A DNA stretch of 64,000 bases from Ignavibacteriota bacterium (lineage in GTDB: Bacteria > Bacteroidota > Ignavibacteria > UBA10030 > SZUA-254). The notes beneath the pieces are model-generated. The model was not told the DNA's origin, ran no database searches, and worked only from the letters and a program-made list of their open reading frames with translations. The translations under genes and the position numbers were made by a program. The stretch is from NCBI GenBank assembly GCA_025358305.1, contig JANYJZ010000003.1, positions 1-64,000 of the forward strand, read 5' to 3'. This document shows positions 18,116 through 26,375 of this stretch, piece by piece; the stretch's first letter is position 1, and the number at the start of each line of letters is the position of its first letter.

Positions 18116-19156
18116 ATGCACACCACACACCGGCTCTTTTACCCCATTCTCGCAGCCTTTCTGGCAGCAGTGCCGCTCTTGCCATCGTCGGGCATGGCCG
18201 CCTCGCGCGCAAAGTACGGGGGCGAGTTCCTTGCGATCGGCGTCGGAGGGCGCGCGCTCGGTCTCGGCGGCGCCTACGCAGCGCTCGCGAGCGACGTGAC
18301 GGCGGGATACTGGAACCCGGCGGGCCTTTCGCGGATGAGTTATCCGCAGATCACCTTCATGCACGATGAACGCTTCGGCGGGCTCGTGAACTACGATTAC
18401 TCCGCCGCCGCGATGCCCCTGGGCGCGTCGCAAACCCTCGGGTTCAGCGTCATCCGGCTCGGCGTCGACGACATCGCCAACACGACGGCGGCGTGGACCG
18501 ACCTGAACAACAACGGCCTCATCGAGAGCAACGAGCTCGACAACAGCAAGATCACGTATTTCAACGTCGCCGACTGGGCGTTCCTCCTCTCGTACGCGAA
18601 GAAGGCCACGAACGAATTCTCCTACGGCGTCAATCTCAAGGTCATCCGCCGCGAGAACGGCGAAGCCTCCGCGACGGGGATCGGGTTCGACGTCGGGGCG
18701 CAGTACCGCGTGACGGAACACCTCATGCTTGGCGCGAACGCCCAGGACATCACGACGACGCTCGTCGCCTGGAGCAACGGAACGAACGAGCTCATCACGC
18801 CGACGCTCAAGCTCGGCGGAGCCTATGCGATCGACGCTCTCGGCGGACGGTTCTCGCCGGCGTTCGATGTCGACATGCGCTTCGAACACCGCGCGGCGGC
18901 TGCGAACGCGCACCTCGGCGCTGTGAGCTTCGATTTCCATAGCGGCCTCGAGTACGAGTTCCAAGACCTCATCGCGCTCCGGACGGGCTACAGCGATATC
19001 GGGTCGCTCAATATCGGGACCGGCATCCACCTGCCGAAGTTCGACATCGATTACACGTTCGCCAAGTTCAACGGTACCGACCAGCTCGACAACACGCACC
19101 GGATCTCCCTCACCTTCACCCTCCAGGCCGAACAGTTCCTTCGTGGCGCAGAATAG
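18116..19156 (+). CDS. PorV/PorQ-family outer-membrane beta-barrel protein
   Basis: I chose ATG 18116 because GAAGG lies nine bases before it; earlier in-frame TTG/ATG codons at 18098-18110 are poorly spaced. The 346-residue product has a signal peptide (LFYPILAAFLAAVPLLPS), then the family hallmark FLAIGVGGRALGLGGAYAALASDVTAGYWNPAGL, split here as residues ~38-70. Alternating beta strands continue to the end. PorV-type proteins shuttle T9SS cargo to the sorting machinery, and related members are general FadL-like barrels; which role applies here is not proven. An EF-hand-like loop (Asp129 to Glu140, DLNNNGLIESNE) is inserted in a loop. It overlaps the next lipoprotein gene by 14 bases. A TTGATT at 18071 with a weak -10 may be its promoter. 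Confidence 0.82.
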   Translation: MHTTHRLFYPILAAFLAAVPLLPSSGMAASRAKYGGEFLAIGVGGRALGLGGAYAALASDVTAGYWNPAGLSRMSYPQITFMHDERFGGLVNYDYSAAAMPLGASQTLGFSVIRLGVDDIANTTAAWTDLNNNGLIESNELDNSKITYFNVADWAFLLSYAKKATNEFSYGVNLKVIRRENGEASATGIGFDVGAQYRVTEHLMLGANAQDITTTLVAWSNGTNELITPTLKLGGAYAIDALGGRFSPAFDVDMRFEHRAAAANAHLGAVSFDFHSGLEYEFQDLIALRTGYSDIGSLNIGTGIHLPKFDIDYTFAKFNGTDQLDNTHRISLTFTLQAEQFLRGAE

Positions 19157-19724
19157 ACTGAAGATCCTCGCGGTGCCGGCGCTCGTGATGAGCGCGGCGC
19201 TCATCGCTTTTTCGTGCGCGTCCCGGCCTCCCGCGGCGAGCACGTATCCGCTTCTTGCAACGTCCGTCCAGACCGCCGACGGCGCGATCACTGGGCGCAT
19301 CCCGATGGGATGGAACTCCGCGTTTTCCGATTCGCTTCCGTTGGGCGTCGATGCATGGCTCGTGAGCGACGACCGTGCTGCGTTCATAGCGCTCCGGGAG
19401 ATCAATCTCGACAGGCCGACGGGTCAGCGCGTGCGTCAGGAGGGGCTCGAACTCCTCGCGCGGCTGAGCATCGCGTTTCGGTCCGACAGCGCGCATGCGG
19501 CAGCCTCGGTCCCCGTCCGAGAGTCCGTCCTGAACGATCTTAAGGTTTGCTCGTACGAACTCTCCGTCGGCGGTGAATGGAAGAGCGTCATCGTGATGAC
19601 GCTGAAGGGGAGGTTCTATGAATGCGAGGCGAATGTCGCGGGAGGTACGGCGGGGGTAACGGCCCGCGTTGCGGAGGCGCAGAAGGCGTTCTGTTCTTCC
19701 CTTGCTACTTCGTCTCGAGAGTGA
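19143..19724 (+). CDS. Putative lipoprotein of unknown function
   Basis: It starts at GTG 19143 inside the end of the barrel gene, so the two are probably coupled. The N-terminus is a signal with Cys25 in IAFSCAS, a loose lipobox. The mature ~168 residues contain GRIPMGWNSAFSD and ALREINLDRP, a pattern seen in small envelope proteins that resemble PsbP-like or photosystem-type folds, but I do not recognise a family. Three further cysteines (near 136, 160, 185) could pair. Its 3' end overlaps the convergent cyclase gene by 20 bases. Confidence 0.7.
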   Translation: MAQNRLKILAVPALVMSAALIAFSCASRPPAASTYPLLATSVQTADGAITGRIPMGWNSAFSDSLPLGVDAWLVSDDRAAFIALREINLDRPTGQRVRQEGLELLARLSIAFRSDSAHAAASVPVRESVLNDLKVCSYELSVGGEWKSVIVMTLKGRFYECEANVAGGTAGVTARVAEAQKAFCSSLATSSRE

Positions 19725-21912
19725 AGACGCCGTCCCAGTCCGCCGGAGGCGGCGAGGCGATGTACCGGAGCGAGCGCTGAATGTAGAGCTTCGACGGGTA
19801 GTCAGACGGGACGCGCTGGAGCGCCTTCTCGAACTCGCTGATCGCGGCCGTGAAGTTCCGTTTCCGGTAGAGGAGGAGCCCGGCGGTGAAGAATTCCGTC
19901 ATGTCGAGCGTTGAGCGCGGGATCGTTTCCTCCCCCAGGATGTCCATGAGTTCGTAGACCCGGATCGGTTCCGTCTTTCCCACCACGCGCAATAGGTCCA
20001 ATTCCCTCCCGAAGACGCTTCCGGCGACCCTCTTATAGAGGCTTTCGCTCACAAGGATTCCGGTCTTATACAGTTTGTTCGCGCTCTCGAGCCGGGCGCC
20101 GAGGTTCACGCTGTCGCCGATGACGGTGTAGTCGAAGCGTCCCATGCCCCCCATGTTGCCGACGATCATCTCCCCCGTGTTGAGGCCGATCCGAACATTG
20201 AGCATGGGCTTGCCTTCGCGCTGCCACCGATCGCGCAGGACCTGAAGGATCTTCTGCATCTCGACCGCCGCACAGCAGGCGCGCAGAGCGTGGTCATCCT
20301 GCGCGATCGGCGCGCCCCAGAACGCGACGATCGCGTCTCCCTCGTACTTGTCGAGCGTCCCGGCATGCGTGAAGATGATCGTCGTCATGACGCTGAGGTA
20401 CTCGTTGAGGATCGAGACGAGCTCCTCCGGAGGCATCTGCTCGGAGATCGACGTGAAGCTCTCGATGTCGCTGAAGAAGACGGTGAGCTCCTTCCGCTCC
20501 CCGCCGAGGCGGAGCTTCTCGGGGTTCGCGATGAGTTCGTCGACGACCGACGGATTCACGTACTGGGTGAACATGCTCTTGATGAGAAGCCGCTGCTTCC
20601 GTTCGGTCACGTAATTGTAGATCGTGCTCCCCACGTAGCATCCCGCGACGGTGAGGAACGGGCTCATCATGTCCGTGAGGTAGTTGAGCTCAGTAAAGAG
20701 CTTGATGGAGACCCAGTAGAGGATCACCATTTCGGCGATGATGACGGCGAGTCCGAGGAACTCCATTTGTGCGCTGTAGCGCGTCCGAATCGACTTGATC
20801 CCGGCGGTGAGGGCAAAGGTGAACATGCTGAGGCCCAAGGCGACGAGCGCGGTCAGCCACGTCGGCTCATGGAGGATGAAGTCCTTGTTGAGGATGTTCT
20901 GGATGATGTTCGCGTGGATCTCGACGCCGTACATCTCGTTATCGCCTTCCCGGCGCCCCTGCGCGAACGAGACAGGAAAGAGGTCCTTTTCCTCCGGCAT
21001 GACCGAGCCGACGATGACGATCTTTCCCCGAAACGTGCCGTCGGTGAGGTAGCCCGTGTCGGGATCGTCGAACGTATTGACGTCCTCGCCGGGGTGCTCG
21101 AGCTCGTCCACGGTCTTGAAATCCTTGTCGTCGAGGACGTCGGCAACGTTGATCCGCCGGAACATCCCGGAGGGTCCGTAGTAGTTGATGAGGAACGTCG
21201 TCGAATCGTACCGCGGGATCTCCCTCCCGACATAGTGGAAGTATTCGCCCGAGATCTCGGCCGTGTAGGAGGGCTTCTGCCCGTAGTAGACGTTGAGGAG
21301 CGCCGTGGAGAACGTCGGGATACGCCGCTGTCGCTGCGATTCGTAGCCGAAGGGCATGTAGCGCCGGAGGACGCCGTCGGCGTCGGCGGGGACGTTTACC
21401 AGTCCGATGAGCGACGTGGAGTCGGCGATGATGTTCCCGAAATTCTCGAACCCCTTCCGCAATGAGTAGTACTGCGCGTCCGGCTCGAGCTTCCCGGCGA
21501 GGACGACGTTGCCCGCCTCTCGGATCGCATCGCGGAGGTCCTGTTCCTCGGCGTGCGCGCCCGTGTCGCTCGCACTAAAGATGACGTCGAGGCCGATCGC
21601 CTTGGCGCCGGCGCGGTGGAGGTTCCGCACGAGCCGCGCATAGTACGATTTCGGCCAGGGCCATTTCGCGGGGAGCGCGTTGTACGAGTCCTGCGAGATG
21701 CCGACGATGATGACGGCGGAGGAGTCCAACAGCAAACTGCGGGAGCCCCGCTTCTCGAACCGGAGGTCGATGAGCGAGAGCTCTGCCCGGCGGAACGGGG
21801 GAAGATTGAGGATCATGTCCTGCGTGAGGACCAGGACCAGCACCGCCACCGCGAGGCTGATGCCGAAGTTGACGAGCAGCGACCAAACGGGTTTCGAGGG
21901 CTTCCGGATCAT
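19705..21912 (-). CDS. CHASE2-domain adenylate cyclase (class III)
   Basis: Residues ~12-31 form a membrane helix, followed by a large periplasmic CHASE2 sensor (about 40-350), three more helices (about 352-428) and a cytoplasmic class III cyclase domain (about 470-660). Metal ligands Asp482 (FSDIESF) and Asp526 (YEGDA), the base-recognition pair Lys522 and Asp594 and the transition-state Asn603 and Arg607 are all present, which favours ATP over GTP. A ~70-residue TPR-like tail follows. The family converts ATP to cAMP on an extracytoplasmic signal. It is the last gene of an operon with a FecR-domain protein and an outer-membrane barrel, which suggests the signal comes through the envelope. 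Confidence 0.93.
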   Translation of the reverse strand: MIRKPSKPVWSLLVNFGISLAVAVLVLVLTQDMILNLPPFRRAELSLIDLRFEKRGSRSLLLDSSAVIIVGISQDSYNALPAKWPWPKSYYARLVRNLHRAGAKAIGLDVIFSASDTGAHAEEQDLRDAIREAGNVVLAGKLEPDAQYYSLRKGFENFGNIIADSTSLIGLVNVPADADGVLRRYMPFGYESQRQRRIPTFSTALLNVYYGQKPSYTAEISGEYFHYVGREIPRYDSTTFLINYYGPSGMFRRINVADVLDDKDFKTVDELEHPGEDVNTFDDPDTGYLTDGTFRGKIVIVGSVMPEEKDLFPVSFAQGRREGDNEMYGVEIHANIIQNILNKDFILHEPTWLTALVALGLSMFTFALTAGIKSIRTRYSAQMEFLGLAVIIAEMVILYWVSIKLFTELNYLTDMMSPFLTVAGCYVGSTIYNYVTERKQRLLIKSMFTQYVNPSVVDELIANPEKLRLGGERKELTVFFSDIESFTSISEQMPPEELVSILNEYLSVMTTIIFTHAGTLDKYEGDAIVAFWGAPIAQDDHALRACCAAVEMQKILQVLRDRWQREGKPMLNVRIGLNTGEMIVGNMGGMGRFDYTVIGDSVNLGARLESANKLYKTGILVSESLYKRVAGSVFGRELDLLRVVGKTEPIRVYELMDILGEETIPRSTLDMTEFFTAGLLLYRKRNFTAAISEFEKALQRVPSDYPSKLYIQRSLRYIASPPPADWDGVFTLETK

Positions 21913-21918
21913 GGACGG

Positions 21919-24363
21919 TTACACATCCAGGCGGAGAATGAGGCTCCAGATGATGTCGTTGTTGGCGCCCTTGTTGAAATACAGGCTCATCTGGCCCTGC
22001 AGGCTCAGGTTCGGGCGGAAGAAGTACCGTGCGCTCGCGTCGGCAAGCGTCCGGGCGATGTCGCCGAAGGTCGGGCTAAGGGTCCCGGAGAGCTGCAGCC
22101 GCTCCTCCATGAGCCGGTAGAGCGCGTTCGCCGAAAGGGTCGTGTAGTGGAACGTGCTCTTCCTTGTCCCAAGCGCCGTGTCCGCGACGGAATACTCCGT
22201 GCTGTTCACCGACAGGTTGACGTTCGTCTCGAGCGGGATCGTGTAGCGGGCTGCGTCGCCGAGGGTGAACGAGATCGTCTTCGTGTCGAGGTTCGAGCGC
22301 GTCTGGTCGTCGCGGGTCGACGTGCTGAATCCGAGGGAGGCCAAGTGCTGCCCGCTGAGTATGAACCGTCGGTTGAGCTGGATGAGGAACCGGTTCGTCT
22401 GGTCGTCGACCGCGAACGCCGAATCTGACCTGATGGGGTTCTTGTTCTCCGCAAGGAGGTACCCCACGGTGACGCTCGGGAAATCGCTCTGGGAGAGATA
22501 CGAGACGCCGAAGTTGCCCGTCGTGCTCGTCGTCGTGGCCGGCTTGGTCTTCGCGGTATTGTCGTCGAAGCGCTCCAGGCCGGCGGTGAGGAGAAGGCGG
22601 TTGTTCACGAGCCGCTGGCGGTCGGTGACGGCGAACCCCTTGATGTCCGCGCGGTAGAACGACTGGCCGAACGACTGGAAGCTCTCGCCATGGCGGAAGT
22701 ACGTGAACCGCACGGTGTTGTCGAAATAGTTGATCTTCATCCCCGCATCGTATGCGAGCGTCGAGGTGTTCTTCAGCGAGAGGGGGACGAGGTATTGGTT
22801 GACGGTGATGTAGTTCGAGAGGTACTTCCGGAGGTCGAGGACATCCTTGGCGCTGATGTCGCTTGAATTTCCGCCGAAGATCGAATCGATCTGCGCTTCG
22901 GAGAGCGTCCCGCTGGTGATGTCCTTGTTGATGAAGCCGACGGCCGCCTGGCCTGTGAGTTCGACGTTGTGCCGGTCGAACGAGATGAGGAAATCGCTGC
23001 CGACGACCATGTTCTCCTGCGGCTGGATACCGTACCGGATCGACTCGATGTCATCCTTCGCCTTGAGATAGCTGAAGGAGATCCTGCTATCATCCTTGCC
23101 GAACGTCGGCCGAATGACGAAGAGATTGCGGTCGAACGTTCCGTACCGGACCTTTGCCCAGCGCTGGACCGCTGCGAGGGAATCGTAGAGCGTGAATGCA
23201 GCGCCGGGGTCCCGCTGCTGTTCGGCGACGAGGCTGTCCGACGGGAAGACGGAGAGGACGGTCGTCGCGATGTGGCGCGTGACCGATCCGCTCACGACGT
23301 CGAGCTGGACCGGCCCGAGCATGAGGGAGCCGTTGAACCCGCGAATGCGCTTGCCGCTCATGATGAACTCGGAGAGTTCCGGATACGTGTCGCCGTAGCC
23401 GAGCTTCAGCCAGGGCGATTCGCCCCCGATGAAGAACCGGTTCTGCGGCTGGCGGTCGGACTTCTCTTCGTTCGTGATATGAGCGCGGCCCGTGAAGGAG
23501 TACGGACCGGAGGAGGCTGACGCGGAGACCGTCGCGCGGTTATACGGCGTGACGGCGTCGTTCACGGTCTCGTTGCGTGTCTCCAGGATGGCGGAGCCGC
23601 GGTATTTCCAGGCGGCGTAGTCGGGCGCGCCTCTGAGGGCGGACTGTTCCGATGTCGCACGGACGATGAACGACCAGCCGCCGGTCGACACCCGGTTGCT
23701 GTCGCGGTCGTAGAGCTCGACGCGGACGGAGTGTTCGCCGGAAGAGACCTGGTCGGGATGAACGACGACGAGCTCGTCGTCGATGATGGCCCCGGACGTG
23801 AGGTTCGCGTCATCGAGGAATACCTTTGTCCGATGCCGGTCCACCGAAGAGTCGGCGTGGAGCAGGGAGAACGAAATGATGACATCCTCGGCGTTCAAAC
23901 GTTCGTGTGCCTCGGGGCTCAGGACGATGATGCTCGACGGCACCACCGGCTCGTCCCGAAGCTGGAACTGATTCGGATGGTTCTCCGGGTCAGCCGGGGG
24001 GTAGGTCTCCAGGAGGGCCCCGCTTGTCCCGTAGATCGCGACGAAATAATCGATGAGCGGCGGGGCAATGTCCGCCGCGGGAAGATCGACCGTCGCGGTG
24101 TTCCCGATGAGCGCGAGTTCCCTGCGGGCGTAGAGCCGCTGGCCGAACAGGCGGTAAGCGATCTCGATCTTCTCGATGCCCGCCGTGTTCGACAGGTCGA
24201 CGCTCACCCGCAGGGGGGCGCCGGCCTGATAGGGTTCGCTCCGGACCGTCGTGATCCGTTCGCTGATCTGGGCCGCAGCCGCGGCTCCAAAGAGGAACAG
24301 CGCGATGGCGAGAAGCCATGCGCGCTGTCCGAATCCGTTTGCCTGTCGTGCGAAAAATGTCAT
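21919..24363 (-). CDS. Large outer-membrane beta-barrel protein, unknown family
   Basis: The start is placed at ATG 24363, which gives a clean signal peptide (RAWLLAIALFLFGAAAAAQ) and 814 residues; a GTG at 24417 is the alternative. The first ~220 mature residues are Ig-like beta domains (RVSVDLSNTAGIEKIEI; SSIIVLSPEAHERL). From ~230 to the end, amphipathic strands alternate with polar loops in the manner of a porin, and the last strand WSLILRLDV fits a barrel terminus. It is six bases upstream of the cyclase gene and downstream of the FecR gene. No plug domain or TonB box was seen, so it is not a standard TonB receptor. Confidence 0.75.
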   Translation of the reverse strand: MTFFARQANGFGQRAWLLAIALFLFGAAAAAQISERITTVRSEPYQAGAPLRVSVDLSNTAGIEKIEIAYRLFGQRLYARRELALIGNTATVDLPAADIAPPLIDYFVAIYGTSGALLETYPPADPENHPNQFQLRDEPVVPSSIIVLSPEAHERLNAEDVIISFSLLHADSSVDRHRTKVFLDDANLTSGAIIDDELVVVHPDQVSSGEHSVRVELYDRDSNRVSTGGWSFIVRATSEQSALRGAPDYAAWKYRGSAILETRNETVNDAVTPYNRATVSASASSGPYSFTGRAHITNEEKSDRQPQNRFFIGGESPWLKLGYGDTYPELSEFIMSGKRIRGFNGSLMLGPVQLDVVSGSVTRHIATTVLSVFPSDSLVAEQQRDPGAAFTLYDSLAAVQRWAKVRYGTFDRNLFVIRPTFGKDDSRISFSYLKAKDDIESIRYGIQPQENMVVGSDFLISFDRHNVELTGQAAVGFINKDITSGTLSEAQIDSIFGGNSSDISAKDVLDLRKYLSNYITVNQYLVPLSLKNTSTLAYDAGMKINYFDNTVRFTYFRHGESFQSFGQSFYRADIKGFAVTDRQRLVNNRLLLTAGLERFDDNTAKTKPATTTSTTGNFGVSYLSQSDFPSVTVGYLLAENKNPIRSDSAFAVDDQTNRFLIQLNRRFILSGQHLASLGFSTSTRDDQTRSNLDTKTISFTLGDAARYTIPLETNVNLSVNSTEYSVADTALGTRKSTFHYTTLSANALYRLMEERLQLSGTLSPTFGDIARTLADASARYFFRPNLSLQGQMSLYFNKGANNDIIWSLILRLDV

Positions 24364-24434
24364 GGGTCCGTAACCAGTGTGTGTGGAGAACCGGCGAACC
24401 GAGACTGATCGCAGCACCAGTACCGACGCCGGGT

Positions 24435-25124
24435 CTATTTCTTGAACTTGAGCTTCAGTTCCTTCTTGCCGCCCTGCGGGTCGCGCAGTTCGAGCTTGAG
24501 TTCGTTGTCCGTCCCGCCCGCAGCCGCGCTCGAGGCGTCCGCGATCTCCGCGGGCGTCGCCTTGCGCGAGGAGATCGTGCCGTCCTCGTTCGAGATGCCG
24601 ATCTCGCCTTCCGCGACATCCACGTCCTTGCCGGACGCGTTGTTATGGAGGCTCACGAGCCCTTCGGTCACGATGAGCGTGTCGCTCCCCTGCCCGCCGG
24701 AGAACTTCCCCTTCGTGCCCCGAATGGACGCGACGGAGGTCGGCGTCGTGAGCCGAAACTGGTCGTTCTGCTGCTTCCTCACCTCGAAGCCGTAGGCGCC
24801 CTTCGAGAGGCCGACGTTCCGCAGGATGCCGGTGCCGGAGTTCTCCGTCACGAGCGTAAGCTCGGAGAGTTCGCGGACCCGAACGATGCTATTATCGATG
24901 AACTTCACGACCGCGAACGAGCGCTGGCCGGTCTTCACCCGGTCGCCGGAAACGAGCGACGCACCCTTGGCGGCCTTCGTCCACTCGGCTTCGCCGGACT
25001 GCTTTTTCACGTCCTGGATCGTCTTCGTTATGAGCGCCACGTTCGAACCGAACGCCGCCGCGGAGGCGACGAGGCACGCTGCGAGAAGGAGACTTGAGAT
25101 CCGATAGAGTATTGTCGTTTTCAT
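24435..25124 (-). CDS. FecR-domain envelope protein
   Basis: Three ATGs are possible (25139, 25130, 25124). The last has GAGGA at eight bases and starts the signal peptide MKTTILYRISSLLLAACLVASA. The 229-residue product holds a FecR fold at about 45-165: VSGDRVKTGQRSFAVVKFIDNSIVRV, then LTTPTSVASIRGTKGKF and EGLVSLHN. The C-terminal ~60 residues are polar, Ala- and Lys-rich (GGKKELKLKFKK). FecR in E. coli passes a receptor signal to a sigma factor; stand-alone secreted FecR domains like this often accompany CHASE2 cyclases. No sigma factor gene is nearby. Confidence 0.87.
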   Translation of the reverse strand: MKTTILYRISSLLLAACLVASAAAFGSNVALITKTIQDVKKQSGEAEWTKAAKGASLVSGDRVKTGQRSFAVVKFIDNSIVRVRELSELTLVTENSGTGILRNVGLSKGAYGFEVRKQQNDQFRLTTPTSVASIRGTKGKFSGGQGSDTLIVTEGLVSLHNNASGKDVDVAEGEIGISNEDGTISSRKATPAEIADASSAAAGGTDNELKLELRDPQGGKKELKLKFKK

Positions 25125-25150
25125 GGTCATTGTCCTCATTCAATCATTCG

Positions 25151-26242
25151 TTATTCGAGAGTCAGGTCGACGGAGTCGCTGATGTCGCGCAGCTGCAAGA
25201 GGAGATCCAAGAGCTGCGACTCCGTGAGTGGCGATTGATTGAGAGAAAATGTGCCGTCGAGCGACAGGTGTCCGTTCTTGATCGACTGGAACAGGGACGG
25301 GTACCGGCCGCCGAAGAGTTCTTCGAGCTGACGCAGGATGGCGTCCTCCGTGCTCGCTTCGCCTTCGCCGGGCGTCGAGGCGACGGTGAAGAGTCCGACG
25401 GTGCTGACAACGTCGTGCGCGGATCCGCCGCTCCCGATCGTGGAGGTCTTGACGCGCCACGCGTACGACTTCCCGCGTTCGAGCGGCCTGCCGCCCGCAT
25501 AGAGGAACGCGTTCTGCGCCTGGATCTCGGTTTCGAGCATCGGGGGCTGCTGCTGGATCGCATCCTCGCGTGACTGGCCCGGTCCGATCTCGGTCACCGT
25601 CAGCGTGACGGGATAATGATCGGTGTAGAACTCGAAGAAGGGGAACTCGCTCGTCACCTCGCCGTCGCGCGGCGACCGGAGCTCGATGCGTGACGGGTTC
25701 GTTAGGTCGAATTCGATCTGCTTCGTACCGACGACGGTGTCGCCGGTCGCGGTGCAGCCGGTCTCGTCGAGGAGAATGTTCAGGGTATAGATGCCGGCGG
25801 GGAACTTCCCCGTCGCCAGGGCGACATCCTGGACCTTGTCCTTCGCTTCCGAGGCGAAGTCGAGATGATCCATCTTGATCTCGGCGTTGTAGCCGAGGTT
25901 GAGGTTCGTAAACTGTTTTCCGGCGCCTGGCACGGGGAACTGCACCGTCTCGAAGTCGACCGCATCGCCGTTATAGGTGCCGTCGGAGAGGCTGACGTGG
26001 AGGATGCCGTGGAGCTTCGCCGTCGCGGGTGTCCCGGTGTTGGAGATGATGACGGTGAACAGGAGGTTCCTGCTCTCGAAATGCTCAAAATCGATGTCGG
26101 AGAGAGAAAGGTTCTGAATAGGTGCGTATGACACATTCAGGCCTAATTGGCACGGTTGAGCACTAGCGCTGGGAGCGGAGACGAACGTCCCGATCGCGAG
26201 GACGATCAGGACAGGGATGAGGTGGACGATCTTTGACTGCAT
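25151..26242 (-). CDS. Secreted protein of unknown function, first gene of the FecR-CHASE2 operon
   Basis: It begins after GAGGGAG with a signal peptide (HLIPVLIVLAIGTFVSAPSASAQ). The mature part has a beta-rich N-terminal domain (about 30-165) and a fibronectin/Ig-like domain (about 180-290) containing SPRDGEVTSEFPFFEFYTD and GKSYAWRVKT. This resembles domains that report on polymer or surface binding. The C-terminal ~70 residues are helical with LRQLEELFGGRYPSLFQSIKNG. I do not recognise the whole architecture. It is followed after 26 bases by the FecR gene and has a strong promoter. Confidence 0.75.
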   Translation of the reverse strand: MQSKIVHLIPVLIVLAIGTFVSAPSASAQPCQLGLNVSYAPIQNLSLSDIDFEHFESRNLLFTVIISNTGTPATAKLHGILHVSLSDGTYNGDAVDFETVQFPVPGAGKQFTNLNLGYNAEIKMDHLDFASEAKDKVQDVALATGKFPAGIYTLNILLDETGCTATGDTVVGTKQIEFDLTNPSRIELRSPRDGEVTSEFPFFEFYTDHYPVTLTVTEIGPGQSREDAIQQQPPMLETEIQAQNAFLYAGGRPLERGKSYAWRVKTSTIGSGGSAHDVVSTVGLFTVASTPGEGEASTEDAILRQLEELFGGRYPSLFQSIKNGHLSLDGTFSLNQSPLTESQLLDLLLQLRDISDSVDLTLE

Positions 26243-26280
26243 GTATTTCTCCCTCTAATAAACTGCGCAAAAGGCAAAAA

Positions 26281-26309
26281 AGTATAACGAATTTCAGCGA
26301 TTAAATCAA
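26281..26309 (-). promoter_or_regulatory. Sigma70-like promoter of the FecR-barrel-CHASE2 operon
   Basis: On the minus strand: TTGATT (26309-26304), 17-base spacer, TATACT (26286-26281). Start near 26274; the ATG is at 26242. Confidence 0.82.
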
Positions 26310-26314
26310 CCACT

Positions 26315-26329
26315 GAAAGTTCTACTTTC
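26315..26329. promoter_or_regulatory. Small inverted repeat next to the -35 (possible operator)
   Basis: GAAAGT-TCT-ACTTTC, with perfect 6-base arms, lies five bases upstream of the -35 of the FecR-CHASE2 operon. Position suits an activator or repressor site. No other copy was noticed in the window. Confidence 0.35.
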
Positions 26330-26375
26330 GCGGGAGAATTCCTACGGGGTGTGTGGGTGAAATCACGCTTTACGT

